Of a stretch of DNA of 64,000 nt, positions 55,835-64,000 are shown piece by piece. Under the pieces are notes generated by a model. That model was not told the origin of the DNA. It searched no databases and saw nothing but the letters and a program-made list of their open reading frames with translations. This DNA is from Bradyrhizobium sp. CIAT3101 (lineage in GTDB: Bacteria > Pseudomonadota > Alphaproteobacteria > Rhizobiales > Xanthobacteraceae), in the NCBI RefSeq assembly GCF_029714945.1, contig NZ_CP121634.1, positions 6,159,001 to 6,223,000 on the forward strand. The letters are read 5' to 3'. Position numbers and translations under genes: made by a program. Position 1 is the stretch's first letter, and each line of letters opens with the position of its first letter.

Positions 55835-57291
55835 GCCACCTTCTGTGGCACATCCGGTATTGGAGGAGCAACCCTGTCGCCGGCCCCCGCGCGCGCCGGC
55901 AGCAGCAGCGTGGCGACGAGGCCCGGATGGGCGTCGCCGAGCCGCAATTCGCCGCCATGCAAGGTGGCGACGGCGGACGCGAGGCTGAGGCCGAGGCCGG
56001 AGCCCGGCATGGTGCGGCTCGCCTCCAGCCGGACGAATCGCTCGACGACGTGCTTGCGATCGGCCTCGGGGATTCCGGGGCCGCGGTCGGTGACGCTGAG
56101 CAGCACCTGATCGCCCTCGCGCTTGGCCTCGATCGTGATCTGACGGGCGTCCATGCTGACCACGGTTCCCGCCGACTGCGCGGCCGGCTTGCCGTATTTG
56201 ATCGCGTTCTCGACGAGATTGGCGACCGCCTGGCTGATCAATTCGCGATTGCCGTGAATCGGCGCGGCCTGCGTCTTCACCTTCAAGGTCATGCCGTCGT
56301 CTTCGGCCAGCGGCTCGTAGAGCTCGTGAATGCCGTTGGCGACATCGGCCGCATCGAAATCATCCATGTTGCCGCGCGCCTGGCCGGACTCCGCGCGCGC
56401 GATCATCAGCAGCGCGTTGAAGGTGCGGATCAGCCCGTCGGATTCCTCGATGGTCCGCTCCAGCGCCGCGCGATAATCGGCCTCGCAGCCCGATTTCGCC
56501 AGCGCCTCCTCGGCGCGATTGCGCAGGCGCGTCAGCGGCGTCTTGAGGTCGTGGGCGATGTTGTCGGAGACTTCCTTCAGCCCCGCCATCAGCGCCTCGA
56601 TCCGCTCCAGCATGGCGTTGAGGTTTTCGGCGAGGCGGTCGAGCTCGTCGCCGCTGCGGCCAACGGGCAGGCGCTCGCTGAGATCGCCGATCATGATGCG
56701 ATGCGCCGTCCCGGACATCGCGTCGATGCGCGTCAGCACCCTGCGCGCGACGAAAACGCCGCCGCCGAGGCCGAGCACCACGACGATCAGCACCGACCAT
56801 TGCGCCGCCTTCGCCACGATGCCGAACAGGCGCCGTCGCTCGGCGAGGTCGCGGCCGATCAGAAGCCGGAAGCCGTTCTCCAGTTCGGTGACGCGAACGA
56901 GCGCGCGATGATCGCGGTCATCCGCATCCTCGATCCGGCGATAAGCGGTTTCCGACCAGCCGCGCGTTGCCATCACGCCCGGCGCCAGCGAGCCGACATT
57001 GCCGGCAACCGCCTGCCCGGTCGGCGTGGTCACGAGGTAGAGGTTGGCGCCCGGCCGCAGCGCGCGATACTCGATCGTGCGCACGAGGCCGAACAGGCCG
57101 CGGCGTCCGTAGATCTCGTTGATCTCCGAGGTCTCGGCATTCACCGTCTGCGTGATCTCTTCGGTGATCAGCCGCCGCGTATTCCAAGCGAAATAGCCCA
57201 GCAGCGAGGCCGCGAAAATCGCAAACAGGAACAGGTAGACCAGCGTCAGCCGGAATGCCGTGGTGCGGACGAGTTTACCGAATGCCGTCAC
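55831..57291 (-). CDS. Two-component sensor histidine kinase
   Basis: A 486-residue membrane kinase. TM1 (LVYLFLFAIFAASLLGYFAW) and TM2 (WSVLIVVVLGLGGGVFVARR) bound a periplasmic sensor of about 130 residues. A HAMP domain (GTAHRIMIGDLSERLPVGRS), the phospho-acceptor His247 in NIAHDLKTPLTRLRNR and ATPase motifs NLVENAIKYG, DRGPGIPE and GSGLGLSLASAVA follow. It overlaps the response-regulator gene by 17 bp and glnE by 4 bp. Signal unknown. The placement next to degP suggests envelope stress (inference). Confidence 0.93.
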   Translation of the reverse strand: MTAFGKLVRTTAFRLTLVYLFLFAIFAASLLGYFAWNTRRLITEEITQTVNAETSEINEIYGRRGLFGLVRTIEYRALRPGANLYLVTTPTGQAVAGNVGSLAPGVMATRGWSETAYRRIEDADDRDHRALVRVTELENGFRLLIGRDLAERRRLFGIVAKAAQWSVLIVVVLGLGGGVFVARRVLTRIDAMSGTAHRIMIGDLSERLPVGRSGDELDRLAENLNAMLERIEALMAGLKEVSDNIAHDLKTPLTRLRNRAEEALAKSGCEADYRAALERTIEESDGLIRTFNALLMIARAESGQARGNMDDFDAADVANGIHELYEPLAEDDGMTLKVKTQAAPIHGNRELISQAVANLVENAIKYGKPAAQSAGTVVSMDARQITIEAKREGDQVLLSVTDRGPGIPEADRKHVVERFVRLEASRTMPGSGLGLSLASAVATLHGGELRLGDAHPGLVATLLLPARAGAGDRVAPPIPDVPQKVA

Positions 57292-57955
57292 GGATCATAT
57301 ACCCGGCGCCGCGGATCGTGTGCAGCAGCGGCCGCTCGAAGCCCTTGTCGATCTTGGAGCGCAGCCGCGAGATGTGCACGTCGATCACGTTGGTTTGCGG
57401 ATCGAAATGATAGTCCCAGACGTTCTCCAGCAGCATGGTGCGCGTCACCACCTGGCCGGCATGCTTCATCAGATATTCGAGCAGGCGGAATTCACGCGGC
57501 TGCAGCGTCAGCTCGTCCTTGCCGCGGGCGACGCGGTGAGAGAGCCGGTCGAGCTCGAGGTCGCCGACACGGTAGAGCGTATCCTCGGCAGGTCCGCCGC
57601 GGCGGCGCGACAGCACCTCGACGCGGGCGAGCAGCTCGGCGAAGGAATAGGGCTTTGGCAGATAGTCGTCGCCGCCGGCGCGCAGGCCCTTGATGCGATC
57701 GTCGACCTGCCCGAGCGCGGAGAGAATCAGCACCGGCGTCGTTTCGCCCTTGTCACGCAGCGAGCCGATCAGCGACAGCCCGTCGCGCTTGGGCAGCATG
57801 CGGTCGACCACGAGCACGTCGTAGTCGCCGTTCTCGGCCATGGCGAGGCCCTCCTCGCCGTCACCGGCGTGGTCGGCAATGTGTCCGACCTCGCGAAACG
57901 CCTTCACGAGATAGTCGGCGGATTCGCGGTCGTCTTCGATGATCAGGAGGCGCAT
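57275..57955 (-). CDS. OmpR-family response regulator
   Basis: A 226-residue regulator with receiver domain (phospho-acceptor Asp51 in VLVVDRMLPKRDG, Lys in GGDDYLPKPYSFAEL) and a winged-helix DNA-binding domain ending in DVHISRLRSKIDKGFERPLL and RGAGYMIRDG. ATG 57955 (MRLLIIEDDRES) is the natural start. It is translated just before its cognate kinase (17-bp overlap). Confidence 0.94.
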   Translation of the reverse strand: MRLLIIEDDRESADYLVKAFREVGHIADHAGDGEEGLAMAENGDYDVLVVDRMLPKRDGLSLIGSLRDKGETTPVLILSALGQVDDRIKGLRAGGDDYLPKPYSFAELLARVEVLSRRRGGPAEDTLYRVGDLELDRLSHRVARGKDELTLQPREFRLLEYLMKHAGQVVTRTMLLENVWDYHFDPQTNVIDVHISRLRSKIDKGFERPLLHTIRGAGYMIRDGIR

Positions 57956-58049
57956 TGTGCGTTCGGCGGCGGTCAAGGAGGTCAACCTTCTCTGAACATG
58001 GCGCGAGCGGCAATCGCATGCAAGCCAAGCGAACGGGACTTGGGTAGGC

Positions 58050-58088
58050 AAAAAGGCGGGCGGTGAAGCTGGGGGGACCTCACCGCCC
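58050..58088 (-). terminator. Rho-independent terminator downstream of degP
   Basis: On the minus strand GGGCGGTGA (58088-58080) pairs with TCACCGCCC (58066-58058), and a T5 tract follows (complement of 58050-58054). It lies 150 bp after the degP stop and before the response-regulator start, separating the two units. Confidence 0.8.
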
Positions 58089-58237
58089 TAGGCCTTCCGA
58101 CGGAGGGGGGCGTATTTCCACCGGAAGGTAGGCGTGGGGAGCAAGCTTGCGCTGCTCCCCGGAAGAGTGCCGGCGGCGGGGGCGACTAATGCCGGCGACA
58201 CCCTTCATCTCGTAAGCCTCCTGAGGCTCGGCCCGTG

Positions 58238-59818
58238 TCAGCCTTTGGCGATGGGCACCGCGACGAAGCGCGACTGGCCGCCGCTCTTCACGCGCATCAG
58301 GACGCTGTTCTTGTTGTCGGTCCGCGCGGTGTTGATGGCGTCGCGGACATCGCCGGCGGTGCTCACGCTCTTGCCGCCGACTTCGAGAATCACGTCGCCT
58401 TCCTTGAAGCCGCGCTCGGCGGCTGCGCTCTTCGGATCGACTTCGGTGACCACGACGCCGTCCTTGCCGGCGCCGGCCACGGAATTGGCGGGAGCAACCG
58501 TCATGCCGAGCTTCGGCACGTCGGTGCCCTTGCTGGCGCCCTTACCGCTGTCGTTGTCGATGTCGGCCTTGGCCTCGACCGTGTTCGGCAGCTGGCCGAG
58601 GGTGAGGTTCACGACCTTGTCCTGGCCCTTGTGCAGCACGTTGAGCTTCACCGACGCACCCGGCGCCATGCCGCCGATGGTGCGGGCGAGCTCACGGGCG
58701 TCCTTGACGGATTCGCCATTGACCGACGTGATCACATCGCCGGACTCAATGCCGGCCTTGGCCGCGGGACCATCCTTCTGCGGCTCCGCCACCAGCGCGC
58801 CTTCGGCCTTCTTCATGCCGAGGCTGTCGGCGATGTCAGAGGTGACAGGCTGGATCTGCACGCCGATCCAGCCGCGGCTGACCGAGCCCTTGTCCTTGAG
58901 CTGGGCGACCACGCTCTTGACGGTGTTGGCGGGGATCGAGAACGCGATACCGACGCTGCCGCCGGAGGGCGAGTAGATCGCCGTGTTGACGCCCATCACC
59001 TCGCCGTTGGTGTCGAAGGCCGGGCCGCCCGAATTGCCCTTGTTCACGGGCGCGTCGATCTGGATGAAATCGTCATAGGGGCCGTTGCCGATATCGCGGC
59101 CGCTGGCCGAGACGATACCCGCGGTCACGGTGCCGCCGAGGCCGAAGGGGTTGCCGACCGCGAGCACCCAGTCGCCGATCCGCGGCTTGCTGTCGGCGAG
59201 CTTGGCGAACGGGAAGTTCGAGCCGCCCTCGACCTTGATCAGAGCAAGGTCGGTGCGCTGGTCGGTGCCGATCACCTTGGCGCTGTAGGTCTTGCCGTCG
59301 TCGGTGGTGACCTCGACCTTGTCGGCGCCGTCGACCACGTGGTTGTTGGTCACCGCAAAGCCGTCAGCCGAGATGAAGAAGCCGGAGCCCTGGCCCTGCA
59401 CGACGCGGCCACGACCGCCACCCTTCAGACCGGGAATGCCGTCCGGACCGCCGAAACGGCGGAAGAAGCGCTCCATCGGCGAGCCCGGCTGGAACGGCGA
59501 CTGCGCATCGTCGCCATCATCGTTGCTCGCGGTCTTCTCCTTGATGTTGACCTTGACCGAGATCACCGAGGGCTTAACGCGCTCTACGATGTCGGCGAAA
59601 CCGATCGGACGCTCGACCTTCTTGACCTCGTTGTTGACCTGCGCGTTCGCCGGCGTGGAGAACAAATCGGCGGGCGAGGTCGACGGGCTGAAGCCGTGGA
59701 CGGCGATGCCGAGTCCGGCGACGACCGAGGCCATCAGCGCGATCCTGCGGGCGGAAAACACCGAACGGCGAGGCTGCCGGTAGGACGGAAGGTTCGTGAG
59801 GTCGATACGGTCGTTCAT
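58238..59818 (-). CDS. degP: Periplasmic Do-like serine protease (HtrA/DegP family)
   Basis: A 526-residue trypsin-fold protease with two PDZ domains. The N-terminus has a basic stretch and one hydrophobic helix (RRIALMASVVAGLGIAVHGF), an uncleaved anchor or signal. Catalytic residues are His160 (VTNNHVVDGA), Asp190 (RTDLALIKV) and Ser263 (NKGNSGGPAF). PDZ1 follows SRGWIGVQIQPVTSDIADSL, PDZ2 follows GVVVTEVDPKSAAAERGFKE. ATG 59818 is preferred for its GGAGAG. Quality control of envelope proteins, including cytochrome c maturation products encoded upstream. Confidence 0.94.
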   Translation of the reverse strand: MNDRIDLTNLPSYRQPRRSVFSARRIALMASVVAGLGIAVHGFSPSTSPADLFSTPANAQVNNEVKKVERPIGFADIVERVKPSVISVKVNIKEKTASNDDGDDAQSPFQPGSPMERFFRRFGGPDGIPGLKGGGRGRVVQGQGSGFFISADGFAVTNNHVVDGADKVEVTTDDGKTYSAKVIGTDQRTDLALIKVEGGSNFPFAKLADSKPRIGDWVLAVGNPFGLGGTVTAGIVSASGRDIGNGPYDDFIQIDAPVNKGNSGGPAFDTNGEVMGVNTAIYSPSGGSVGIAFSIPANTVKSVVAQLKDKGSVSRGWIGVQIQPVTSDIADSLGMKKAEGALVAEPQKDGPAAKAGIESGDVITSVNGESVKDARELARTIGGMAPGASVKLNVLHKGQDKVVNLTLGQLPNTVEAKADIDNDSGKGASKGTDVPKLGMTVAPANSVAGAGKDGVVVTEVDPKSAAAERGFKEGDVILEVGGKSVSTAGDVRDAINTARTDNKNSVLMRVKSGGQSRFVAVPIAKG

Positions 59819-59986
59819 GCAGCTCTCCAGGGCCTTGAAATCCATTTGGTGCCTGGTAGCGGCACCTTACGGCCTGAAGATGGGGACTTGCGCCTTACCG
59901 CGCGCTGGCTGCGGGGTTAAACTTTTGTAATAAAGACCGCGCCGTCCTGCGGCAGTTTAGCGCAGGTAAAAAATCGTGGTTTGACA

Positions 59987-60004
59987 GGAACTTAATCAAG
60001 TTCC
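59987..60004. promoter_or_regulatory. Perfect palindrome GGAACTT-AATC-AAGTTCC upstream of degP
   Basis: Seven-base arms GGAACTT and AAGTTCC flank AATC, 170-186 bp upstream of degP and 39 bp past the ccmH stop. GGAAC is the usual -35 element of alphaproteobacterial EcfG-type sigma factors. An envelope-stress operator or promoter is possible, but no -10 element was matched. Confidence 0.4.
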
Positions 60005-60042
60005 GGTGACGGCACCAGGCACTCGCGCCGACGTGAATCCGG

Positions 60043-60525
60043 CTAGCGCGATGCCGCGTCCTCGGACATCAACGCTGCGAGCCGCGCCTCCTCGTCCGGC
60101 GTCAGCGGCGGCGTCGGGACATCTGCACCTGCTTGCGCACGGCGGCGGTTCTGCCGCCACAACGCAAAGCCGCCGCCTGCCAGCAGCAACGGCGCGAGCA
60201 GCCACAACAGCATGGTCTGCCGTTCGAAGCGCGGCTTGAGCAGCACGAACTCGCCGTAACGGGCGACCAGGAAGTCGAGCACCTCGCCATTGCTGTCGCC
60301 GGCCGCGATGCGCTCGCGCACGAGAAGACGCAGGTCGCGCGCAAGCGGCGCATCGGAATCGTCGATCGACTGGTTCTGGCAGACCATGCAGCGGAGCTCG
60401 CGCGACAGGTCGCGCGCGCGGGCCTCCTTGACCGGGTCGGACATGATCTCGTCAGGCTGCACGGCGTAGGCCGCTGGAGCGGCCAGCAGCACAAGCGCGA
60501 CGCACGCGGCGATCATCCGGCGCAT
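60043..60525 (-). CDS. ccmH: Cytochrome c maturation protein CcmH (CycL)
   Basis: A 160-residue periplasmic thiol-disulfide protein with signal peptide (MIAACVALVLLAAPAAYA), redox motif LRCMVCQNQS (Cys46, Cys49) and a C-terminal membrane helix (LLWLLAPLLLAGGGFALW). It holds the apocytochrome CxxCH motif reduced for heme ligation with CcmF. It starts 4 bp after the ccmF stop. Confidence 0.95.
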   Translation of the reverse strand: MRRMIAACVALVLLAAPAAYAVQPDEIMSDPVKEARARDLSRELRCMVCQNQSIDDSDAPLARDLRLLVRERIAAGDSNGEVLDFLVARYGEFVLLKPRFERQTMLLWLLAPLLLAGGGFALWRQNRRRAQAGADVPTPPLTPDEEARLAALMSEDAASR

Positions 60526-60529
60526 CGCG

Positions 60530-62512
60530 TCACTCCGCCGGTTGCAGGCGCTGCTTGGCCCGCGCCGGCTTCGGCGCGCCGACCCGCAACCGCCGATCGG
60601 ACAGCGACAGCACGCCGCCGAACGCCATCAGCACCGGTCCCCACCAGATCATGAGCACCAACGGCTTGTGATAGATGCGCACGGCGATCGCGCCCTCGGC
60701 CGTGACATCGCCGAGCGAGATGTAGAGCTGGCTCGCGCCGCGCGTCAAAAGCGCAGCTTCCGTGGTGGAGGAGCCGCGCGTGGTGAAACTGCGCTTCGAC
60801 GGCGTCATGACACTGAGCGCGTCGCCATCGCGACTGACGTTGAACTGGGCGATCATCTCGCGGTAGTTCGGCCCCTGCCGCTCGGTCAGGCCGTCGAGCT
60901 TCAGCTGATATCCGGCGACCTGCGCGACGTCGTTCGGCTTCATGGTCGCGATATATTCGCTGTTCCAGGTGGTCTCGCAGACGATCCCGATCAGCGCGAC
61001 GCCGAGGCCGGCATGCGCGAACGCGGTGCCCCAGGCCGAGCGCGGCAGGCCGCGGGCGCGATGGAACGTCGTCGCGAACGGCAGACGAAACAGGCCGGTT
61101 CGCTCAGCCATATCGGTCACAGCGCCGGCGATGACGAAGACCCCAAGCCCGATGGCCAACGGCGCCAGCGCGCTGCCGCCACGCGTCCAGGCCCAGACGA
61201 TGGCGATCACCACGAGGCCCGCCACGCCAGCCGCGAGCAGCCGCTGGGTGACGCCGAGCAGATCGCCGCGTTTCCACGCCAGCATGGGGCCGAACGGCAC
61301 GGCGAGCAGCAGCAGCACGAACAGCGGCACGAAGGTGAGATTGTAGAACGGTGCGCCGACCGACATCTTGAAGTCGGCGAGCACTTCCATCGCCAACGGA
61401 TAAAGCGTTCCGAACAGCACGACCGCGCAGGCCACCGTCAGCAGCAGATTGTTCAGCACCAGCGCGCCCTCGCGCGAGATCGGCGCGAACAGGCCTCCCT
61501 GCTTCAACGAGGTCGCGCGTCCTGCGAACAACGACAGGCTGCCGCCGATGAACAGGCAGAGGATCAGCAGGATAAAGACGCCGCGGGTCGGATCATTGGC
61601 GAACGCGTGCACGGAGGTGATGACGCCCGAGCGCACCAGGAAGGTGCCGAGCAGCGACAGCGAGAAGGTCAGGATCGACAACAGGATGGTCCAGACCTTC
61701 AGCGCGTTGCGCTTCTCCATCACCAGCGCCGAGTGCAGCAACGCCGTGCCGGCGAGCCAGGGCATCAGCGAGGCGTTCTCGACCGGGTCCCAGAACCACC
61801 AGCCGCCCCAGCCGAGCTCGTAATAGGCCCAGTAGGAGCCCATCGCGATCCCGAGCGTCAGGAAGATCCAGGCGACCAGCGTCCACGGCCGCACCCAGCG
61901 CGCCCAGGCCGCATCGATCCGCCCCTCGATCAGCGCCGCGATCGCGAACGAGAACGAGATCGAGAAGCCGACATAGCCGAGATAGAGCATCGGCGGATGC
62001 ACGGCGAGACCGATATCCTGAAGCACCGGATTGAGATCGCGCCCCTCGATCGGCGGATTGACGATGCGCAGGAACGGGTTCGAGGTGATCAGGATGAAGA
62101 GATAGAAGGCGCTCGCGATCCAGGCCTGAACGGCGAGCACATGCGCGCGCAGCGACAGCGGCAGATTGTTGCCGAAGGCGGCGACGAGCCCGCCGAACAG
62201 CGCCAGGATCGATACCCACAACAGCATCGAGCCTTCATGGTTTCCCCACACGCCAGTGATCTTGTAGATCAACGGCTTCATGGAGTGGGAATTCTCGTAG
62301 ACGTTGGCGACGGAGAAGTCCGAGTTCACGTGCAACGTCACGAGCGCGATGAACGACGCGCCGACAAACAGGAGCTGCGCCAGCGCGGTGGAGCGCGCCA
62401 CGTTCATCAGCGCCGGATCGCGCAAGCGTGCGCCGATCATCGGCACGAAGGACTGGATCAGCGCCAGCGCGAGCGCCAGCACCAGCGCGTAATGTCCGGC
62501 TTCCGCGATCAC
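60530..62512 (-). CDS. ccmF: Heme lyase CcmF (CycK)
   Basis: A 660-residue polytopic membrane protein of the CcmF/CycK/NrfE family. The heme-handling WWD domain is [18 protein letters not shown]. Hydrophobic segments cover most of the length. It ligates heme delivered by CcmE to apocytochrome c with CcmH and CcmI. The start overlaps ccmE by 4 bp. Confidence 0.95.
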   Translation of the reverse strand: MIAEAGHYALVLALALALIQSFVPMIGARLRDPALMNVARSTALAQLLFVGASFIALVTLHVNSDFSVANVYENSHSMKPLIYKITGVWGNHEGSMLLWVSILALFGGLVAAFGNNLPLSLRAHVLAVQAWIASAFYLFILITSNPFLRIVNPPIEGRDLNPVLQDIGLAVHPPMLYLGYVGFSISFSFAIAALIEGRIDAAWARWVRPWTLVAWIFLTLGIAMGSYWAYYELGWGGWWFWDPVENASLMPWLAGTALLHSALVMEKRNALKVWTILLSILTFSLSLLGTFLVRSGVITSVHAFANDPTRGVFILLILCLFIGGSLSLFAGRATSLKQGGLFAPISREGALVLNNLLLTVACAVVLFGTLYPLAMEVLADFKMSVGAPFYNLTFVPLFVLLLLAVPFGPMLAWKRGDLLGVTQRLLAAGVAGLVVIAIVWAWTRGGSALAPLAIGLGVFVIAGAVTDMAERTGLFRLPFATTFHRARGLPRSAWGTAFAHAGLGVALIGIVCETTWNSEYIATMKPNDVAQVAGYQLKLDGLTERQGPNYREMIAQFNVSRDGDALSVMTPSKRSFTTRGSSTTEAALLTRGASQLYISLGDVTAEGAIAVRIYHKPLVLMIWWGPVLMAFGGVLSLSDRRLRVGAPKPARAKQRLQPAE

Positions 62513-63018
62513 CGCACCGCTCCCTGCGAATTGCCCTGCGCCGTGGTCGCCGAAGGCCTTGTGGTACCGGACGCTTGGGCGCCGTAATCGTCCTTCCAGT
62601 GCCCCTGCTTCTTCAGGGCATCGGCGACGTCCTTGGGCATGTAGGTCTCGTCGTGCTTGGCGAGCACCGTGTCGGCCTTGAACACGCCGTTGGCATCGAG
62701 CGCGCCTTCGGCAACGACGCCCTGCCCTTCGCGGAACAGATCGGGCAAAATGCCCTTGTAGGCGACGGGCAGCTTGGCGCCGCCGTCGGCCACCTCAAAC
62801 GTCACCGCGAGATTGTCGCCGCGCTGGAGCGAGCCCGGCTGCACCAGACCGCCGAGCCGGAAGCGCTTGCCGGGCTGGACGTGCTTCTCGGCCACCATGG
62901 TCGGGGTCGAGAAGAACACGATGGAGTCGCGCAGGGCATTGAGCACCAGCGCGGCCGCGAGCGCGAGCACGGCGAGCGAGCCGCCGATGATGGTCATACG
63001 TCGCTGCTTGCGCGTCAT
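62509..63018 (-). CDS. ccmE: Heme chaperone CcmE (CycJ)
   Basis: A 169-residue protein with one N-terminal membrane helix ([20 protein letters not shown]) and a periplasmic OB-fold. The covalent heme-binding His122 is in [13 protein letters not shown], with Tyr126. ATG 63018 chosen as the natural family start. It accepts heme from the CcmABCD system and passes it to CcmF. Confidence 0.95.
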   Translation of the reverse strand: MTRKQRRMTIIGGSLAVLALAAALVLNALRDSIVFFSTPTMVAEKHVQPGKRFRLGGLVQPGSLQRGDNLAVTFEVADGGAKLPVAYKGILPDLFREGQGVVAEGALDANGVFKADTVLAKHDETYMPKDVADALKKQGHWKDDYGAQASGTTRPSATTAQGNSQGAVR

Positions 63019-63055
63019 GGCGTATCCGTTCTCCGCTCGTCTCGTGCTGCGACTG

Positions 63056-64000
63056 TCATCCGTCGAGCCCGAGAGTCTTGAGGCCTTCGTTGAGCTGGCG
63101 CAACCGCTCGGAATCCCTGGCGACCGCCTGACGGGCATCGGTCGAGGCTCCTAGCGCCTTGTCGCGATCACCCATCACCAGATAGGCGCGCACCAGACGC
63201 AGCCACCCCTCGACATCGTCGCCGTTCTGCTTGAGGCGCGTGGCGAGACGTTCGACCATGCCGCGGATCATCGCGTTGCGATCGCCGTCGTTCATCTCCT
63301 TGGACGCAGCGATGGTCTCGTCGGACAGCGCCGGCATCGTCACGCCGCCACCACCGACCCGCGCGAGCGAGGTCTGCACCAATGGCCGCCACGGCGCATC
63401 CGCGGGTGCTTTCGCCAGCAGCGCGCGCCAGATATTGGCGGCGTCATCCTTGCGGCCGTCCTGTTCGGCGGCGAGCCCGAGGAAGTAGTTCGCCTTGGGA
63501 TCGTCGGCGTTGAGCGCATGCGCGCGCTCGAACTCGGTCTTGGCTTCCGCCGTCACCACGCCGCTGGCAGCGGCCGTGATCGCCTCGCCGAGATCGGAGC
63601 GGCGCTCCGCGCTCTCGCCGTTATAGGCGATCGAGCTGCGATAGGCGCGCACGGCCTCGTCGAAGCGGCCAAGCCGTTCCAGCACCGGCGCGAGCACGTT
63701 CCAGCCGCGGCCATCGGTCGGATTCTTTTCCAGGTGTTGCTGGACCTGCACGACGAGGTTCTCGAGCGACTGCGCCATGCCGGACCCGGCGCCACGCTCC
63801 CGTTGCGCCAGCGGGAAGTCGCGAAGCGCGGGCGAGCCGAGCGGAATGTAGATCGCGGCCGCCACCAAAGGCAGGCCGACCAGCGCCAGCACGGCGGCCG
63901 CGCGGCGCCATTTCAGGCTGGACGTCGGCACGAGCGCAGACTCGGTGCCGGCGGCGGCAAGCAGCCTGCGGCTGATCTCGACGCGCGCCGCCTCGGCTTC
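63056..64000 (-). CDS. ccmI: Cytochrome c maturation protein CcmI (CycH), 5' truncated by window edge
   Basis: The frame remains open to base 64000, so the N-terminus (first membrane helix) is missing. Visible: a second helix ([20 protein letters not shown]), then a TPR-containing periplasmic domain ([55 protein letters not shown]). CcmI chaperones apocytochrome c to CcmFH. Upstream gene of ccmI-E-F-H on the minus strand. Confidence 0.92.
   Translation of the reverse strand, partial: EAEAARVEISRRLLAAAGTESALVPTSSLKWRRAAAVLALVGLPLVAAAIYIPLGSPALRDFPLAQRERGAGSGMAQSLENLVVQVQQHLEKNPTDGRGWNVLAPVLERLGRFDEAVRAYRSSIAYNGESAERRSDLGEAITAAASGVVTAEAKTEFERAHALNADDPKANYFLGLAAEQDGRKDDAANIWRALLAKAPADAPWRPLVQTSLARVGGGGVTMPALSDETIAASKEMNDGDRNAMIRGMVERLATRLKQNGDDVEGWLRLVRAYLVMGDRDKALGASTDARQAVARDSERLRQLNEGLKTLGLDG

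Noticed and set aside
53744..56110. Long plus-strand frames opposite glnE and the kinase
   Set aside because: Both genes on the minus strand have full catalytic motifs; the plus-strand frames have none.
60542..62587. 681-codon plus-strand frame opposite ccmF
   Set aside because: Gln/Arg/His-rich shadow of a membrane protein gene; no start signal.

Overview
The window is a high-GC (mid-60s percent by eye) chromosomal segment of an alphaproteobacterium. A Bradyrhizobium-like member of the Rhizobiales is the best guess. The basis is gene content and order (ccmIEFH-degP-response regulator-kinase-glnE; fdsGBA-fdhD-fdsD; gcl-hyi-glxR), codon use, and several families of dispersed palindromic intergenic repeats of a kind common in that group. 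No tRNA, rRNA, CRISPR array, transposase or phage gene was seen.

Layout. 0-1.1 kb: a split thiamine-diphosphate enzyme, its first subunit cut by the left edge. 1.2-9 kb, minus strand: a small DUF1236 secreted protein, the glyoxylate-to-glycerate operon gcl-hyi-glxR, adenine deaminase, a NYN/LabA-type protein and an IclR regulator. 9-15.4 kb: the oxalate core, an ADP-forming acyl-CoA ligase divergent from gntR-oxc-frc. 15.4-29.2 kb: accessory genes (TolB/TPR membrane protein, orphan ABC binding protein, two hydrolases, AraC regulator, SulP transporter, tautomerase, Fe/2-oxoglutarate dioxygenase-like protein, SRPBCC protein, Hsp70-like protein). 29.4-35.5 kb: a 45-residue peptide gene, two OxlT-type MFS transporters, a CBS protein, a PanE-type reductase, a FAH-family protein and a 38-residue membrane peptide. 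35.7-46.7 kb: coiled-coil and secreted unknowns, nitronate monooxygenase, quinone oxidoreductase, CDF transporter, PAS histidine kinase, LysR regulator. 46.9-52.9 kb: NAD-dependent molybdenum formate dehydrogenase fdsGBA-fdhD-fdsD. 52.9-64 kb, minus strand: glnE, a two-component pair, degP and ccmH-F-E-I, the last cut by the right edge.

How it fits together. The window encodes an apparently complete oxalate economy. OxlT-type carriers import oxalate. Frc (and possibly the ADP-forming ligase) makes oxalyl-CoA. Oxc decarboxylates it to formyl-CoA, Frc releases formate, and FdsGBAD oxidises formate to CO2 with NADH. The PanE-like protein is a candidate oxalyl-CoA reductase giving glyoxylate, which Gcl-Hyi-GlxR would turn into glycerate. 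Six copies of one operator-like dyad (TGGCAT-N5-ATRCCA) lie only in front of the ligase/gntR, the 45-residue peptide, both transporters and the CBS-panE-FAH run. This predicts a GntR(FCD)-controlled regulon spread over about 22 kb. Functional assignments rest on recognisable family motifs read from the sequence; links between clusters are inference.
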